From: CBDDKU01 sp965230375
Lineage (GTDB): Bacteria; Bacteroidota; Bacteroidia; Flavobacteriales_D; Cryomorphaceae
Direction: 5' to 3'
Length of the DNA stretch: 64,000 bases
Assembly (NCBI GenBank): GCA_965230375.1
Contig: CBDDKU010000012.1
Coordinates: forward strand, 124,001-188,000
How positions within the stretch are numbered: the stretch's first letter is position 1; each line of letters starts with the position of its first letter. Both the position numbers and the translations under genes were made by a program. The notes under the pieces were generated by a model. That model was not told the origin of the DNA, searched no databases, and was given only the letters and a program-made list of their open reading frames with translations. Below are positions 36,878 through 46,363 of this stretch, one piece after another.

Positions 36878-37486
36878 ATGGAAGAAAAGCCCGGAAACAT
36901 TTTCACTTTCCATCAGGAAGTCCTTCAGCGAAGTGAAAAGGAAAAATTACTCAATCAAAAGTCCATTTGCATCTGGATGACCGGTCTCTCGGGGTCGGGA
37001 AAATCGACTATCGCCAAACTCGTAGAGCGAAAGCTCCACGATCTCGGTTTTGCCACCATGCTTTTGGATGGCGACAATGTGCGCGATGGACTAAACAAAG
37101 GACTGGACTTCACGCCCGAAGGAAGGTTTGAAAACATCAGGCGCATAGCTGAAGTCAACAAGCTCTTCAACCAGGCAGGTGTGATTACCATCAACGCCTT
37201 TGTAAGCCCAACGCGTGAGGTCAGAGAACTCGCTAAGTCCATTGTTGGTGAAGCGCATTTTGAAGAGATCTACATCGATACCCCACTCGCAGTCTGCGAG
37301 TCGCGCGATGTAAAAGGACTCTACAAAAAGGCCCGAGCGGGAGAAATTCCAAATTTTACGGGGATAAGTGCCCCATTTGAAGCCCCAGAACCAGCTGATT
37401 TTACGATCTTAGCCGGTCAAGATTCTCCAGAAGAATCGGCCCAAAACCTAGTAGATTACATCTTACCTAAAATTAAACTGAATTGA
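36878..37486 (+). CDS. cysC: Adenylylsulfate kinase
   Basis: Phosphorylates APS to PAPS, the sulfate donor. 202 residues: P-loop GLSGSGKST near residues 35-43, LLDGDNVRDGLN near 65, FVSPTREVRELA near 108, and GISAPFEAPEPAD near 165. First gene of the sulfate-activation unit; the stop overlaps the cysD TTG start. Confidence 0.96.
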   Translation: MEEKPGNIFTFHQEVLQRSEKEKLLNQKSICIWMTGLSGSGKSTIAKLVERKLHDLGFATMLLDGDNVRDGLNKGLDFTPEGRFENIRRIAEVNKLFNQAGVITINAFVSPTREVRELAKSIVGEAHFEEIYIDTPLAVCESRDVKGLYKKARAGEIPNFTGISAPFEAPEPADFTILAGQDSPEESAQNLVDYILPKIKLN

Positions 37487-38391
37487 TTCAGTCATACAGC
37501 CTTACACACCTTAAAGAGTTAGAGTCAGAGTCGATTTACGTCTTGCGCGAAGTAGCCGCCCAATTCGAAAATCCCGTGATGCTCTTTTCGGGTGGAAAAG
37601 ATTCCATCGTGATGTTCCACCTCGCCAGGAAAGCATTCTTTCCGGCCAAAGTTCCTTTCCCTCTACTCCACGTCGACACGGGTCACAACTTCGATGAGAC
37701 CATTGCCTTCCGCGATGCCTTGATCGAGAAAACCGGTGTCAATCTGATCGTGGGATCCGTTCAAGAGAGCATTGATCAAGGAAAAGTGGTGGAAGAAAAA
37801 GGTTTCAACGCCAGCCGAAATGGCCTGCAAACCACGACCCTTCTCGACTCTCTCGAGAAAGGAAAATACGATGCCGCCATGGGTGGTGGTCGCCGCGATG
37901 AAGAGAAAGCCCGTGCAAAGGAGCGCTTCTTTAGCCACCGCGATGATTTCGGTCAGTGGGATCCGAAAAACCAGCGCCCAGAGCTCTGGAACCTTTTTAA
38001 TGGTCGCAAGCAAATGGGTGAGCACTTCCGCGTTTTCCCGATATCAAACTGGACGGAGATGGATATCTGGCAGTACATCCTGCATGAGAAAATTGAGATT
38101 CCATCGCTATACTTCAGCCACAAGCGCCGGGTTTTTGAGCGCGATGGAGTCATTCTTGCCGACTCTGATTTTATCAATAAGCGCCCCGAAGAAGTGGTGG
38201 AAGAGCGAATCGTGCGGTTTAGAACCATCGGCGATATGACCTGTACGGGCGCCACAGCATCAGACGCCGACACATTAGAGAAAATTATCGAAGAAGTAGC
38301 TTCTTCACGAATTACAGAGCGCGGTGGGCGATCGGACGACAAGCGTAGTGAAGCCGCCATGGAAGACCGCAAAAAACAAGGATACTTTTAA
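37483..38391 (+). CDS. cysD: Sulfate adenylyltransferase subunit 2 (CysD)
   Basis: Small subunit of ATP sulfurylase; makes APS from sulfate and ATP. 302 residues: MLFSGGKDSIVM (PP-loop SGGKDS) near residue 29, PLLHVDTGHNFDE, GGGRRDEEKARAKER, WDPKNQRPELW, and SERGGR-like end RITERGGRSDDKR. There is no ATG at the conserved start; TTG at 37483 overlaps the cysC stop (TTGA) and gives the family N-terminus, so TTG is taken as start. cysN follows by 1 nt. Confidence 0.95.
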   Translation: MIQSYSLTHLKELESESIYVLREVAAQFENPVMLFSGGKDSIVMFHLARKAFFPAKVPFPLLHVDTGHNFDETIAFRDALIEKTGVNLIVGSVQESIDQGKVVEEKGFNASRNGLQTTTLLDSLEKGKYDAAMGGGRRDEEKARAKERFFSHRDDFGQWDPKNQRPELWNLFNGRKQMGEHFRVFPISNWTEMDIWQYILHEKIEIPSLYFSHKRRVFERDGVILADSDFINKRPEEVVEERIVRFRTIGDMTCTGATASDADTLEKIIEEVASSRITERGGRSDDKRSEAAMEDRKKQGYF

Positions 38392-38392
38392 G

Positions 38393-39681
38393 ATGAGCCA
38401 GACAGATTCATATACAGACATGGACCTACTTCGGTTCACCACGGCGGGTAGTGTTGACGATGGAAAATCAACTTTGATTGGCCGCCTGCTATACGATAGC
38501 AAAAGCATCTTTCAAGATCAGATGGAAGCGATTGAGCGCGCCAGCTCGAAAATGGGTGGCGACGAATCGATCAATTTGGCTCTACTTACCGATGGCCTTC
38601 GCGCCGAGCGTGAACAAGGAATTACCATTGACGTGGCTTACCGCTTTTTTGCGACGGATCAACCGTAAATTCATCGTGGCCGACACTCCCGGGTCATGAT
38701 TCAGTACACCCGTAACATGGTCACAGGCGCGTCTACCGCAGACGTTGCCGTGATCCTAGTGGACGCTGCGAAACGGTGTACTGGTGGACCCAAACTCGCT
38801 CGTCATTCGTTCATTATCGCATCGTTACTCGGGATTCAAACACCTGGTCGTCTTAGCCGTTAACAAGATGGACTTGGTGGACTACAGCGAAGAGCGATAC
38901 GAAGAAATTCGCACGGAGCTCGAAGCTTTCTGCTCAAAGCTGGAAGTAAACGATGTGCGCTTTATTCCCATTTCTGCCTTGAAGGGCGACAATGTAGTGC
39001 ACAAATCAAAAAACATGGATTGGTACGAAGGCGGCACCCTGATGTACACCTTGGAGACCATCCACATTTCTGGCGATCAAAACCACGTAGATTGCCGTTT
39101 TCCGGTGCAGTACGTCGTGCGCCCCCACACCGATGAGTACCACGACTACCGCGGCTACGCGGGTCGTGTAGCTGGCGGGGTGTTCAAGAAGGGCGACGAG
39201 GTGATGCTGCTCCCTTCTGGATTTACCTCAAAAATCAAGTCGATCACGACATTCGACGGAGAGCTGGAGCAAGCCTTCGCACCGATGAGCGTTACGCTAT
39301 GTCTGGAAGACGATTTAGACTTGAGCCGAGGCGATATGATCGTGCGTGCCAATAACCAACCCAAAGCCGAGCAGGAAGTGGAAGTGATGGTTTGTTGGAT
39401 GTCGGAAAAGCCCTTGACTCCAAACGGGAAATACGCTTTAAAAGCACACCACTCGCGATGCGCGATGCATCGTAAAGGACATTAAGTACAAGGTCGATAT
39501 CAACACCCTCCACCGCATGGAAGATGACAAGGAGATCAAAATGAATGATATCGCCCGAATTTCCCTGAGAACCACCGTGCCCTTGTTCTTCGACCGATAC
39601 GGCCGCAACCGCACAACCGGTAGCTTGATTCTAATCGACGAAGCCACCAACGAGACCGTTGGAGCTGGAATGATTATTTGA
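38393..39681 (+). pseudogene. cysN: Sulfate adenylyltransferase subunit 1 (CysN), broken by clustered frameshifts
   Basis: GTPase subunit of ATP sulfurylase (couples GTP hydrolysis to APS synthesis). G1 motif AGSVDDGKST, DGLRAEREQGITIDVAY, VADTPG, NKMDLVDYS and the C-terminal domains (ends VGAGMII) are all present, but in changing frames. Reading through needs removal of single bases near 38663, 38691, 38701, 38774, 38790, 38800 and 38837, and one more near 39456. The protein between breaks stays highly conserved, so this is either a very recent loss or a sequence error. About 427 residues if repaired. Directly after cysD. Confidence 0.85.
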
Positions 39682-39803
39682 ATCGAAAATCTCCCTGGCA
39701 GGGTTTGTTGGGGGGGGTTAGCTGAATCGAGTTCTTGATGGGCTAGAGAAAAGACAGCAGGATTGTACTTGCAGGGGAGCGGGTAATCAAAGTCTATAAA
39801 GCT
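39682..39803. other. Gap after cysN with a G8 tract
   Basis: 122 nt with no gene. It holds a run of eight G's (39710-39717), rare in this sequence and next to the region of frameshifts, so a possible error spot. No terminator recognised. Confidence 0.4.
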
Positions 39804-40430
39804 CTATATACCATCAGGCAATAAAGTTAAAAGCCCTTGCTTATCAAGCATTTCTCCTGTAGCCAAGCTGAAATAGTACTCAATATTTTGAATTGGTAGA
39901 AATGTTGCCTTATCAAGATAGACGATGTCCTTTTTGGTAAAAAACTCTTGACCTTCCTTATAGAACATCCTGCCCTTTAAGAGGTGGAATGCATAACATT
40001 CTATTTTTTCGCTATTAAATTCTATTGAGTCAGTACCTGCGAAAACAGAACGAGAATTATAGGTGATTTCTTGTTCATTCGATGCGAAAAGATCGATAAC
40101 ATCAACAGTATCAAACTTACTAAAAGAAAAAGCAGGCCGCTTCCTTTTATGATGCTCAAGTTCGATATATACAACTCTTTCCGTACTATCCATCGTAAAC
40201 TTGAACTTACACGAGTTTTCAAATGGGTATTCTCTACAGTCCTTCCACTGCAACCACCCATCACTTTGTTCTAAGAAAATAAAGCCACTTTGAAATACTT
40301 GCCCCCGCACAGGATCATCACTCTGATACTCGTAAAAATAGGTTTTCACTTGATTTGTTCCTTCGGGATCAGCGCTGAACAATGAAAGACCCATAGTAAA
40401 CAGCAAAACAATTATTCCGGATATTTTCAT
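39804..40430 (-). CDS. Hypothetical exported protein
   Basis: Not recognised. 208 residues with a clear signal peptide (residues 1-19, hydrophobic IIVLLFTMGLSLF then SAD). The mature part is rich in aromatic and charged residues and looks beta-rich, resembling uncharacterised outer-membrane-associated proteins, but no motif could be named. No lipobox and no sorting domain. It is AT-rich relative to its neighbours and lies in the small patch between cysN and glmS with hicAB. Confidence 0.6.
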   Translation of the reverse strand: MKISGIIVLLFTMGLSLFSADPEGTNQVKTYFYEYQSDDPVRGQVFQSGFIFLEQSDGWLQWKDCREYPFENSCKFKFTMDSTERVVYIELEHHKRKRPAFSFSKFDTVDVIDLFASNEQEITYNSRSVFAGTDSIEFNSEKIECYAFHLLKGRMFYKEGQEFFTKKDIVYLDKATFLPIQNIEYYFSLATGEMLDKQGLLTLLPDGI

Positions 40431-40531
40431 TTTCGTCTTTGCTTTTCCTGTTATTGATCTTGACTAGAACTCGATTTTCCCCCGCTCCGCTGCATTTACA
40501 ATGCTGCGGTAGTTGCTAATTCAACTCTAAA

Positions 40532-40879
40532 TTACGCATCCTTCAATTCCTTCGATACCCGCATTCGGATTGATTCGGCGACGTAGGCATTCAGGGATGT
40601 TTTTGATTCCATAGCCAGTAAAGCCGCCTTTTCGTGGAGTTTCGAAGAAAGCCTCACATTAAAACTCCCTTTAAACGGCTTTTCTGCTTTCAGTCCTTCT
40701 TCTTCGCATGTGGCGATGTATTCGTCTATGGCGCTTTTAAAATCGGCATAAAGCTCCTTTCCCGTTGACCCTTCATAAGAGATTAAACTCTTGATACCCA
40801 ACACACGTCCATACAAAAGATCATCGTCTTGGCTGTACTCGATACTGCCCGTATAACCCTTGTAATCTAAATACTTCAT
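40532..40879 (-). CDS. hicB: HicB-family antitoxin
   Basis: 115 residues: N-terminal partial RNase-H-like HicB fold (YTGSIEYSQDDDLLYGRVLGIKSLISYEG) and C-terminal ribbon-helix-helix (FNVRLSSKLHEKAALLAMESKTSLNAYVAESIR) that should bind DNA and autoregulate the operon. Neutralises HicA. The start overlaps the hicA stop by 4 nt. A hairpin (40487-40496 with 40500-40509, one mismatch) lies just downstream but has no T-run. Confidence 0.9.
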   Translation of the reverse strand: MKYLDYKGYTGSIEYSQDDDLLYGRVLGIKSLISYEGSTGKELYADFKSAIDEYIATCEEEGLKAEKPFKGSFNVRLSSKLHEKAALLAMESKTSLNAYVAESIRMRVSKELKDA

Positions 40880-41118
40880 AACCCTAATATTTCTTTTACT
40901 TGCTTTAATTGATACCGTTTCATGATTCCGCTTGGGTGAGGCTTGTGTAGTAAAATCACCAAACCAGCGTCATTCACAAATTTCACACGAGACCCTGATG
41001 TCTTGCCCTTCTTTACCTCTACAAAACCAAAATAGCCCAACAGCTTGACCATCTTATCAAAGTGAAAGTCTTTGGGCAGTGTTAAAAAGCGCGCTTCGAG
41101 CTTCTCTCGCTTAGACAT
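40876..41118 (-). CDS. hicA: HicA-family mRNA interferase toxin
   Basis: 80-residue double-stranded-RNA-binding-like toxin that cleaves mRNA when freed from HicB. Seen: GYFGFVEVKKGKTSGSRVKF with the Gly-Ser pair, and the LHKPHPSGIMKRYQLKQV stretch with the conserved catalytic-type His typical of the HRPHP subgroup. First gene of hicA-hicB; a palindrome just before the start is the likely operator. Confidence 0.9.
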   Translation of the reverse strand: MSKREKLEARFLTLPKDFHFDKMVKLLGYFGFVEVKKGKTSGSRVKFVNDAGLVILLHKPHPSGIMKRYQLKQVKEILGL

Positions 41119-41123
41119 AACGC

Positions 41124-41147
41124 AATGTAACTATATTTAGTTGCATT
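41124..41147 (-). promoter_or_regulatory. Inverted repeat upstream of hicA, likely HicB operator
   Basis: AATGTAACTA (41124-41133), 4 nt, TAGTTGCATT (41138-41147): 9 of 10 pairs. It ends 5 nt from the hicA ATG, where RHH antitoxins usually bind. Confidence 0.5.
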
Positions 41148-41257
41148 ATTCTAATGATGTGTACAAAAAATCATCAGAGAAAGCTCAGTTTGAAATCCCT
41201 ATATCGATGCACTGGCGCTTATTCCTATGTCCTGCAGATTCTGTTTAGACCAAAAAA

Positions 41258-41281
41258 CCCCCTGATATTCCTATCAGGGGG
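41258..41281 (-). terminator. Intrinsic terminator after glmS
   Basis: 10-bp stem CCCCCTGATA / TATCAGGGGG with loop TTCC, followed on the minus strand by TTTTTTG. It lies 24 nt after the reconstructed glmS stop, not after the truncated frame's stop at 41435, which supports the longer gene. Confidence 0.9.
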
Positions 41282-41304
41282 CCTTTTAATCAATCTAATA
41301 TTTC

Positions 41305-43154
41305 TTACTCCACCGTAACCGACTTCGCCAAATTACGCGGTTGGTCAACATTGCAGTCTCTAAGTACCGCAATATGGTAACTCAACAACTGCAGCGGAAT
41401 AGAAGTAATCAACGGCATCAAACACTCGTCTGCATCAGGGATCTCGATGTAGTGCTCGGCCATTTCTTTTACCTGCTCTTCTCCCTTCGGTGATGATCGC
41501 GATAATCTTTCCTTTTCTCGCTTTCACTTCCTGGATATTGCTGACGATCTTCTCGTAGTACCCCGCTCTTGGAGCAATCACAAAAACCGGCATTTTTTCG
41601 TCGATCAGGGCAATAGGCCCGTGCTTCATCTCAGCTGCTGGGTAACCCTCTGCGTGGATGTAGGAAATCTCCTTCAGTTTCAAGGCTCCCTCAAGTGCGA
41701 CCGGGAAATTGTATCCCCGTCCGAGGTAAAGGGCGTTCGGCTTGTCCTTGTAAATCTCTGAGATGTACTTAATCTTATCGTTCTGAGCTAACACTTGCTC
41801 CACCTTTCCTGGAATAGCGTCAAGCTCAAACAAAAGGCTGCGGTAGCGGCTATCGGTAATCGATCCTTTCTGGTGAGCTACGTAAAGCGCCATAAGCGTC
41901 AAAACCGTCACCTGCGCGGTAAAGGCCTTGGTACTTGCCACCCCGATCTCCGGACCCGCGTGAGTATACGACCCTGCGTGTGTGGCTCTTGGAATCGATG
42001 AACCAATCACGTTACAAATTCCAATGATGGTAGCGCCTTTAGACTTGGCCAGCTCGATGGCAGCCAGTGTATCAGCCGTTTCACCCGATTGCGAAATGGC
42101 GATCACCACATCCGATTCGTCGATAACCGGGTTTCGGTATCGGAATTCGGAGGCGTATTCTACCTCAACCGGAATGCGAGCCAGATCTTCGAAAAGGTAT
42201 TCTCCGACCAATCCAGCGTGCCAGCTCGTACCACATCCGATGATGATAATGCGCTTGGCGTGTACAAACTTTTGGATGTAATCGCGTATTCCACCAAGCT
42301 CTACCAATCCGTCTTGCGGACGAAGTCGTCCACGCATACTGTCGCGGATGGAGCGCGGCTGCTCGTAAATTTCTTTGAGCATAAAATGCTCGTATCCACC
42401 TTTCTCAAGGGCTTCGAGCTGCAGCTCGAGCTCCTGAACGTAAGGCGTCTTTTCCTGATTGCGAATGTTCTTGAGCTTAAAGCCCTTCTCGCGATCAATA
42501 ATGGCAATCTCTTCGTCGTCGAGATAAACCACTTCCTTAGTGTACTCCACAATCGGTGTGGCGTCGGAAGCAATGAAGAACTCTTTGTCTTCACCGATCC
42601 CAATAACCATAGGTGATCCCTTCTTGGCGGCAATCAGCTGGTTTGGGTTGTTCTTATCCATCACCACGATGGCATAAGCTCCAACCACTTCGCTAAGTGC
42701 AATACGCACCGCTTCGAATAAGCTGACCTGCTCGTTCTTGAGAATATTCTCGATTAGCTGAACCAGCACTTCCGTATCGGTGTCACTGATAAATTTGTGT
42801 CCACGCTTCTGAAGCTCTTCTCTGATCGGGCCGTAGTTTTCGATGATTCCGTTGTGAATCATCACCATGTTGCCGTCGCCTGAACTATGCGGGTGCGCAT
42901 TTACATCATTGGGCGGTCCATGAGTAGCCCAGCGAGTATGCCCGATTCCAGCGGTTCCAACAAGCTTCGAGTCGTCACCGATCAAGGCTTCCAAATTGGC
43001 CACTTTCCCCTGGCACTTGTAAAGGTCTATTTCTCCATTGTCGAGAATGGCTACTCCAGCGCTATCGTATCCGCGATACTCCAGCCTTTTGAGGCCATTT
43101 ATTAGAATTGGATATGCCTTTTCTATGTCCAATGTATCCTACGATTCCACACAT
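41305..43154 (-). pseudogene. glmS: Glucosamine-6-phosphate synthase GlmS with two frameshifts
   Basis: Makes glucosamine-6-P from fructose-6-P and glutamine, the first step to UDP-GlcNAc. The longest uninterrupted frame (43132-41435) lacks both ends. The N-terminus MCGIVGYIGHRK, with the catalytic Cys2, is in another frame from 43154; removing one T from TTTT at 43119-43122 joins it. Near the C-terminus one extra base near 41482 shifts the frame; removing it restores EQVKEMAEHY ... RNLAKSVTVE and a stop at 41305. Repaired length is 615 residues, normal for GlmS. As glmS is usually essential, sequence error is likely. It starts 4 nt after the DUF4270 stop. Confidence 0.85.
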
Positions 43155-43158
43155 CGGC

Positions 43159-44541
43159 TTAAAATTTTGTATAGGTTAAGGTCATTCTCATGTTATTCGA
43201 CGGATCATCCGCGTTTGGATATTCAGGTCCATTCAAAACGACCCTGTTCGCCGAGTTAGCAGCCCTCCAAGTTACGAGTTCAAAGCCATAGTTTTCCCTT
43301 TGGCCAAGAATGATTTGTTGTACCTGCCTTGTTATTAAAAACCGATACTGTTGGTTCTCTTCGTCGTAAAACCCATCGACTCCACCATCCAATTGATCAT
43401 CCAGAATGTAGATTCGCTCTTCTTCATCAAGACCAAAAATGAAAATCCGGCCCGGCGGGATGTGACGCGATGTAGACCCTTCTCGTATGGGAACGATAAG
43501 CTCAACTTTATTGATCGCGAAATTGGTTGAATCCTTCAAGTTTTCGATATGCGGAATTTCAACCCTCACCTTGGTGCCGGCCATGGCTTGCACGTACAAG
43601 TCCTTTTGCCCGAGGCTCTTTTCACCTCGAGTCTGGTAAAAAAGTGACCTATCGGCAAATGAATAGTCTTGTTGAAAATGACCAAATTTCCCAGTATTAG
43701 AACGAATGTCAAAAGCATAGGAGAGGGTATCTTCATCGCCAGGACCACCACTTATGTCGCGGTAGTACATAGTAAGGCTACTTCCTTCGTTGAACGTATC
43801 GAAGTAGATAATTCCAGAACCATTCAAATTCTGCTGGTCGGGATCGACTTGTATCGATATTCCCTTTACTAGCGAAACGAATTCCTCCGGAGTAATCGGA
43901 CCGTCAAGAGCAGCTTCAAAGATTTGATCGGCGAAAGATTCCTTAATTGGAATTCGAAGCTGTGGCGCCAACCGTGTTTCACCTACCGTTACAGAGTCTT
44001 GAAAATTCGGTTTGATCAGATTCAGACCGTCTTTTACCAAGTCTTCGGTATCGAGCTCTACTTCGGTAATATCATAGTAAGACGAATCAACAGAAAGGCT
44101 GTCAATTACCTGAAAAACCTGAAAGTATTGTGCTCCTTTTCCATCGTAATGAGTGATATCATCAAGACTCAATTGGTAATCGAGTGCCAGGATGATCGAG
44201 TCCACAACAATGTCGTCGATATTTCCACTCGGCAGTAAGTCTGGGCTGCTAGTAGAGAGCCTGAGCTCAGTAATGTGTTTGGCTTCGGCAAGCCCAAAAA
44301 CAGGATCGATATAGGCTCCAACCAAAGCGGGGTTTAGCTTATCTGAGCGGAGCGAATCTTCCTCCAACGTGTATGAAACAATTGAAAATGTGTCAATAAC
44401 AGAGACATTCAAAATGTCTTCATCGGGCTGCAAATCGAGTCCAATTTCTTCTTCTGGTTTTTCGCATCCTACTGTGAGAAAGGCAAGACCCAAAAAAAGG
44501 AATGCGGCCGAAAAATACGGCCGCAATAACTTTACATTCAT
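43159..44541 (-). CDS. DUF4270 family lipoprotein
   Basis: About 460 residues from ATG 44541, with a lipoprotein signal (MNVKLLRPYFS..., lipobox TVGC). DUF4270 is a Bacteroidota family of unknown function found between glmS and the GT5-like gene, as here. The body is beta-rich and acidic, with no catalytic motif. An in-frame ATG/GTG-like extension upstream is possible but would hide the signal peptide. It overlaps no neighbour; the GT5-like gene ends 13 nt upstream. Confidence 0.85.
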   Translation of the reverse strand: MNVKLLRPYFSAAFLFLGLAFLTVGCEKPEEEIGLDLQPDEDILNVSVIDTFSIVSYTLEEDSLRSDKLNPALVGAYIDPVFGLAEAKHITELRLSTSSPDLLPSGNIDDIVVDSIILALDYQLSLDDITHYDGKGAQYFQVFQVIDSLSVDSSYYDITEVELDTEDLVKDGLNLIKPNFQDSVTVGETRLAPQLRIPIKESFADQIFEAALDGPITPEEFVSLVKGISIQVDPDQQNLNGSGIIYFDTFNEGSSLTMYYRDISGGPGDEDTLSYAFDIRSNTGKFGHFQQDYSFADRSLFYQTRGEKSLGQKDLYVQAMAGTKVRVEIPHIENLKDSTNFAINKVELIVPIREGSTSRHIPPGRIFIFGLDEEERIYILDDQLDGGVDGFYDEENQQYRFLITRQVQQIILGQRENYGFELVTWRAANSANRVVLNGPEYPNADDPSNNMRMTLTYTKF

Positions 44542-44554
44542 GTAGTAAATGTTC

Positions 44555-45382
44555 TTATTCGGCGAGAACTGAGTTCTCCTCAAGAATTTCATCATAAAAA
44601 TCACTGTATGCCTTAACGCAACTTGCAGGCTCACAGTATTCGAGTGTAGCTTTTTCTGAAGTTTTAACAGCTTCAGCCAAGTCCTTTGGTAACTCTTCGC
44701 TTCCTTCTACTACTCCATCGCTATACTTCATAGCCATTTTGTGTAGGTTCAGAAGACTTGGATCTTTCAATTCAGAGATATCTCCTTCGTCAAAACCATC
44801 CATTTTGAGCTTCTCAACGAGCTTCTTATCGTAGCTACCATCAAACTCACTATTGTAAGCAGAGTATACAACTTTAGCATCCGCAAAGTGTGGATCGTCG
44901 TTGTAGTACTTCTTAATGTACAACGGCATAAGCGATGTAAACCATCCATGACAGTGAATTACATCTGGAGCCCAGCCAAGTTTGCGAACAGTTTCGAGAA
45001 CCCCTCGGCAGAAGAACATCGATCTTTCGTCGTTGTCTTTAAAGTACTTTCCGTCTTTGTCTTGCAAAACGGCTTTTCTCTGGAAGTAATCTTCATTATC
45101 GATAAAGTACACTTGCATTCGCGCAGTCGGAATAGAAGCTACTTTGATAATTAGAGGGTGATCTGTATCATTTACCACTAAGTTCATCCCCGATAGGCGA
45201 ATAACTTCGTGTAATTGATGCCGTCTCTCGTTTATAGAACCATACTTTGGCATAAACACCCTTATCTCTTTGCCTTTCTCATGGATACCTTGTGGAAGGT
45301 TCCTCGATACTTCCGACACTTCACTCTTAGGCAGAAAGGGCGTAATTTCCTGCGACACGTACAAAACTCTCGTTTTCTTCAT
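44555..45382 (-). CDS. Short glycogen/starch synthase-like (GT5 N-terminal domain) protein
   Basis: 275 residues from ATG 45382 (MKKTRVLYVSQEI, the family start; an upstream in-frame start adds 20 residues without support). It resembles the N-terminal catalytic half of glycogen synthase (CHGWFTSLMPLYIKKYY, EITPFLPKSEVSEVSRNLP) but lacks the KTGGL sugar-nucleotide motif (SEVSEV instead) and the whole C-terminal GT domain. A real glucosyltransferase activity is doubtful. It has a promoter at 45412-45442 and leads glgA-like/DUF4270/glmS. Confidence 0.8.
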   Translation of the reverse strand: MKKTRVLYVSQEITPFLPKSEVSEVSRNLPQGIHEKGKEIRVFMPKYGSINERRHQLHEVIRLSGMNLVVNDTDHPLIIKVASIPTARMQVYFIDNEDYFQRKAVLQDKDGKYFKDNDERSMFFCRGVLETVRKLGWAPDVIHCHGWFTSLMPLYIKKYYNDDPHFADAKVVYSAYNSEFDGSYDKKLVEKLKMDGFDEGDISELKDPSLLNLHKMAMKYSDGVVEGSEELPKDLAEAVKTSEKATLEYCEPASCVKAYSDFYDEILEENSVLAE

Positions 45383-45411
45383 AAAGTATTGGGAATTGTT
45401 TAAATACGTTG

Positions 45412-45442
45412 CAAAAATACATATTTTTTCCCTTAGTTTCAA
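45412..45442 (-). promoter_or_regulatory. Promoter of the GT5-like/DUF4270/glmS unit
   Basis: Minus strand: TTG (45440-45442), 20 nt, TATTTTTG (45412-45419); a leader of about 25 nt to the ATG at 45382. Confidence 0.65.
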
Positions 45443-45512
45443 CTGAAAGCCTTAGCTTTAGCGCCTTTCCTCCTAAATTTTTCCCCTACATTCAATTTCG
45501 CATCTCACTCAA

Positions 45513-46355
45513 ATGCAGGTAATTAGAACGGCTAAGGAAATCATTTCTTACGCAGAAGAATCAAGGAATCAAGGCAAAGTAATTGGATTTGTGCCTACTA
45601 TGGGCGCACTCCACGAAGGTCATTTGGACCTGGTAAGGCAGTCTATGTCGGAAACAAACATCACCATTTGTTCCATATTCGTCAACCCTACGCAGTTTAA
45701 TGAATCAGCCGACTTCGATAAGTACCCTCGAACGATTGAATCAGATACAGAAAAATTGCGTGATTTGGGTTGCGATATTCTTTTTTGCCCCTCGGTTGAT
45801 GAAGTGTATCCTAAACCCGACAAGACCATTTACAACTTAGGAGAAGTGTCTAATGTTTTGGAAGGCGAAATGCGGCCGGGCCATTTCAACGGTATGGCTT
45901 CCGTGGTGAAACGCCTGTTTGAGCTAACTCTTCCCCACCGGGCCTACTTTGGTTTAAAAGACTTTCAGCAATGCCTCGTGGTGAAGGAATTAGTGAGAAA
46001 TTACAATCTACCCGTTGAGGTTATCACCTGCCCTACCGTACGCGAGCCGAGCGGATTGGCCATGAGTTCTAGAAACAAACTCCTGTCAGAAGAAGGTAAA
46101 AAAACCGCCTTACAGATATATCGAACGCTTCAAGCTCTAAATGAGCAGTGGACTGATGTGGAAATAGAACAGCTCCAAGAATTGGGATTATCGATGCTCA
46201 GCTCCGATCATGGAATTGACCTGGAGTATATTGAAATCAGAGATTCAAAAACCCTTATTTCCTACGATAGAAAGAGCCACAATGCCCCGGTCGTACTTAT
46301 TGCTGCACGAGTAGAAGGTGTTCGACTTATCGATAATATGATTTTGCAGAAATAG
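45513..46355 (+). CDS. panC: Pantothenate synthetase
   Basis: Joins pantoate and beta-alanine with ATP to give pantothenate (CoA precursor). 280 residues: FVPTMGALHEGHLDLV near residue 28, IFVNPTQFNESADFDKYPR, GLKDFQQCLVVKEL near 149, and AMSSRNKLLSEEGK. Starts 131 nt from the divergent GT5-like gene. The following gene is a flippase-like protein; panD, frequently placed here in the phylum, is absent. Confidence 0.97.
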   Translation: MQVIRTAKEIISYAEESRNQGKVIGFVPTMGALHEGHLDLVRQSMSETNITICSIFVNPTQFNESADFDKYPRTIESDTEKLRDLGCDILFCPSVDEVYPKPDKTIYNLGEVSNVLEGEMRPGHFNGMASVVKRLFELTLPHRAYFGLKDFQQCLVVKELVRNYNLPVEVITCPTVREPSGLAMSSRNKLLSEEGKKTALQIYRTLQALNEQWTDVEIEQLQELGLSMLSSDHGIDLEYIEIRDSKTLISYDRKSHNAPVVLIAARVEGVRLIDNMILQK

Positions 46356-46363
46356 TCGCATTT

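Noticed and set aside
40487..40509. Hairpin as terminator of hicAB
   Set aside because: One mismatch and no T-run on the minus strand.
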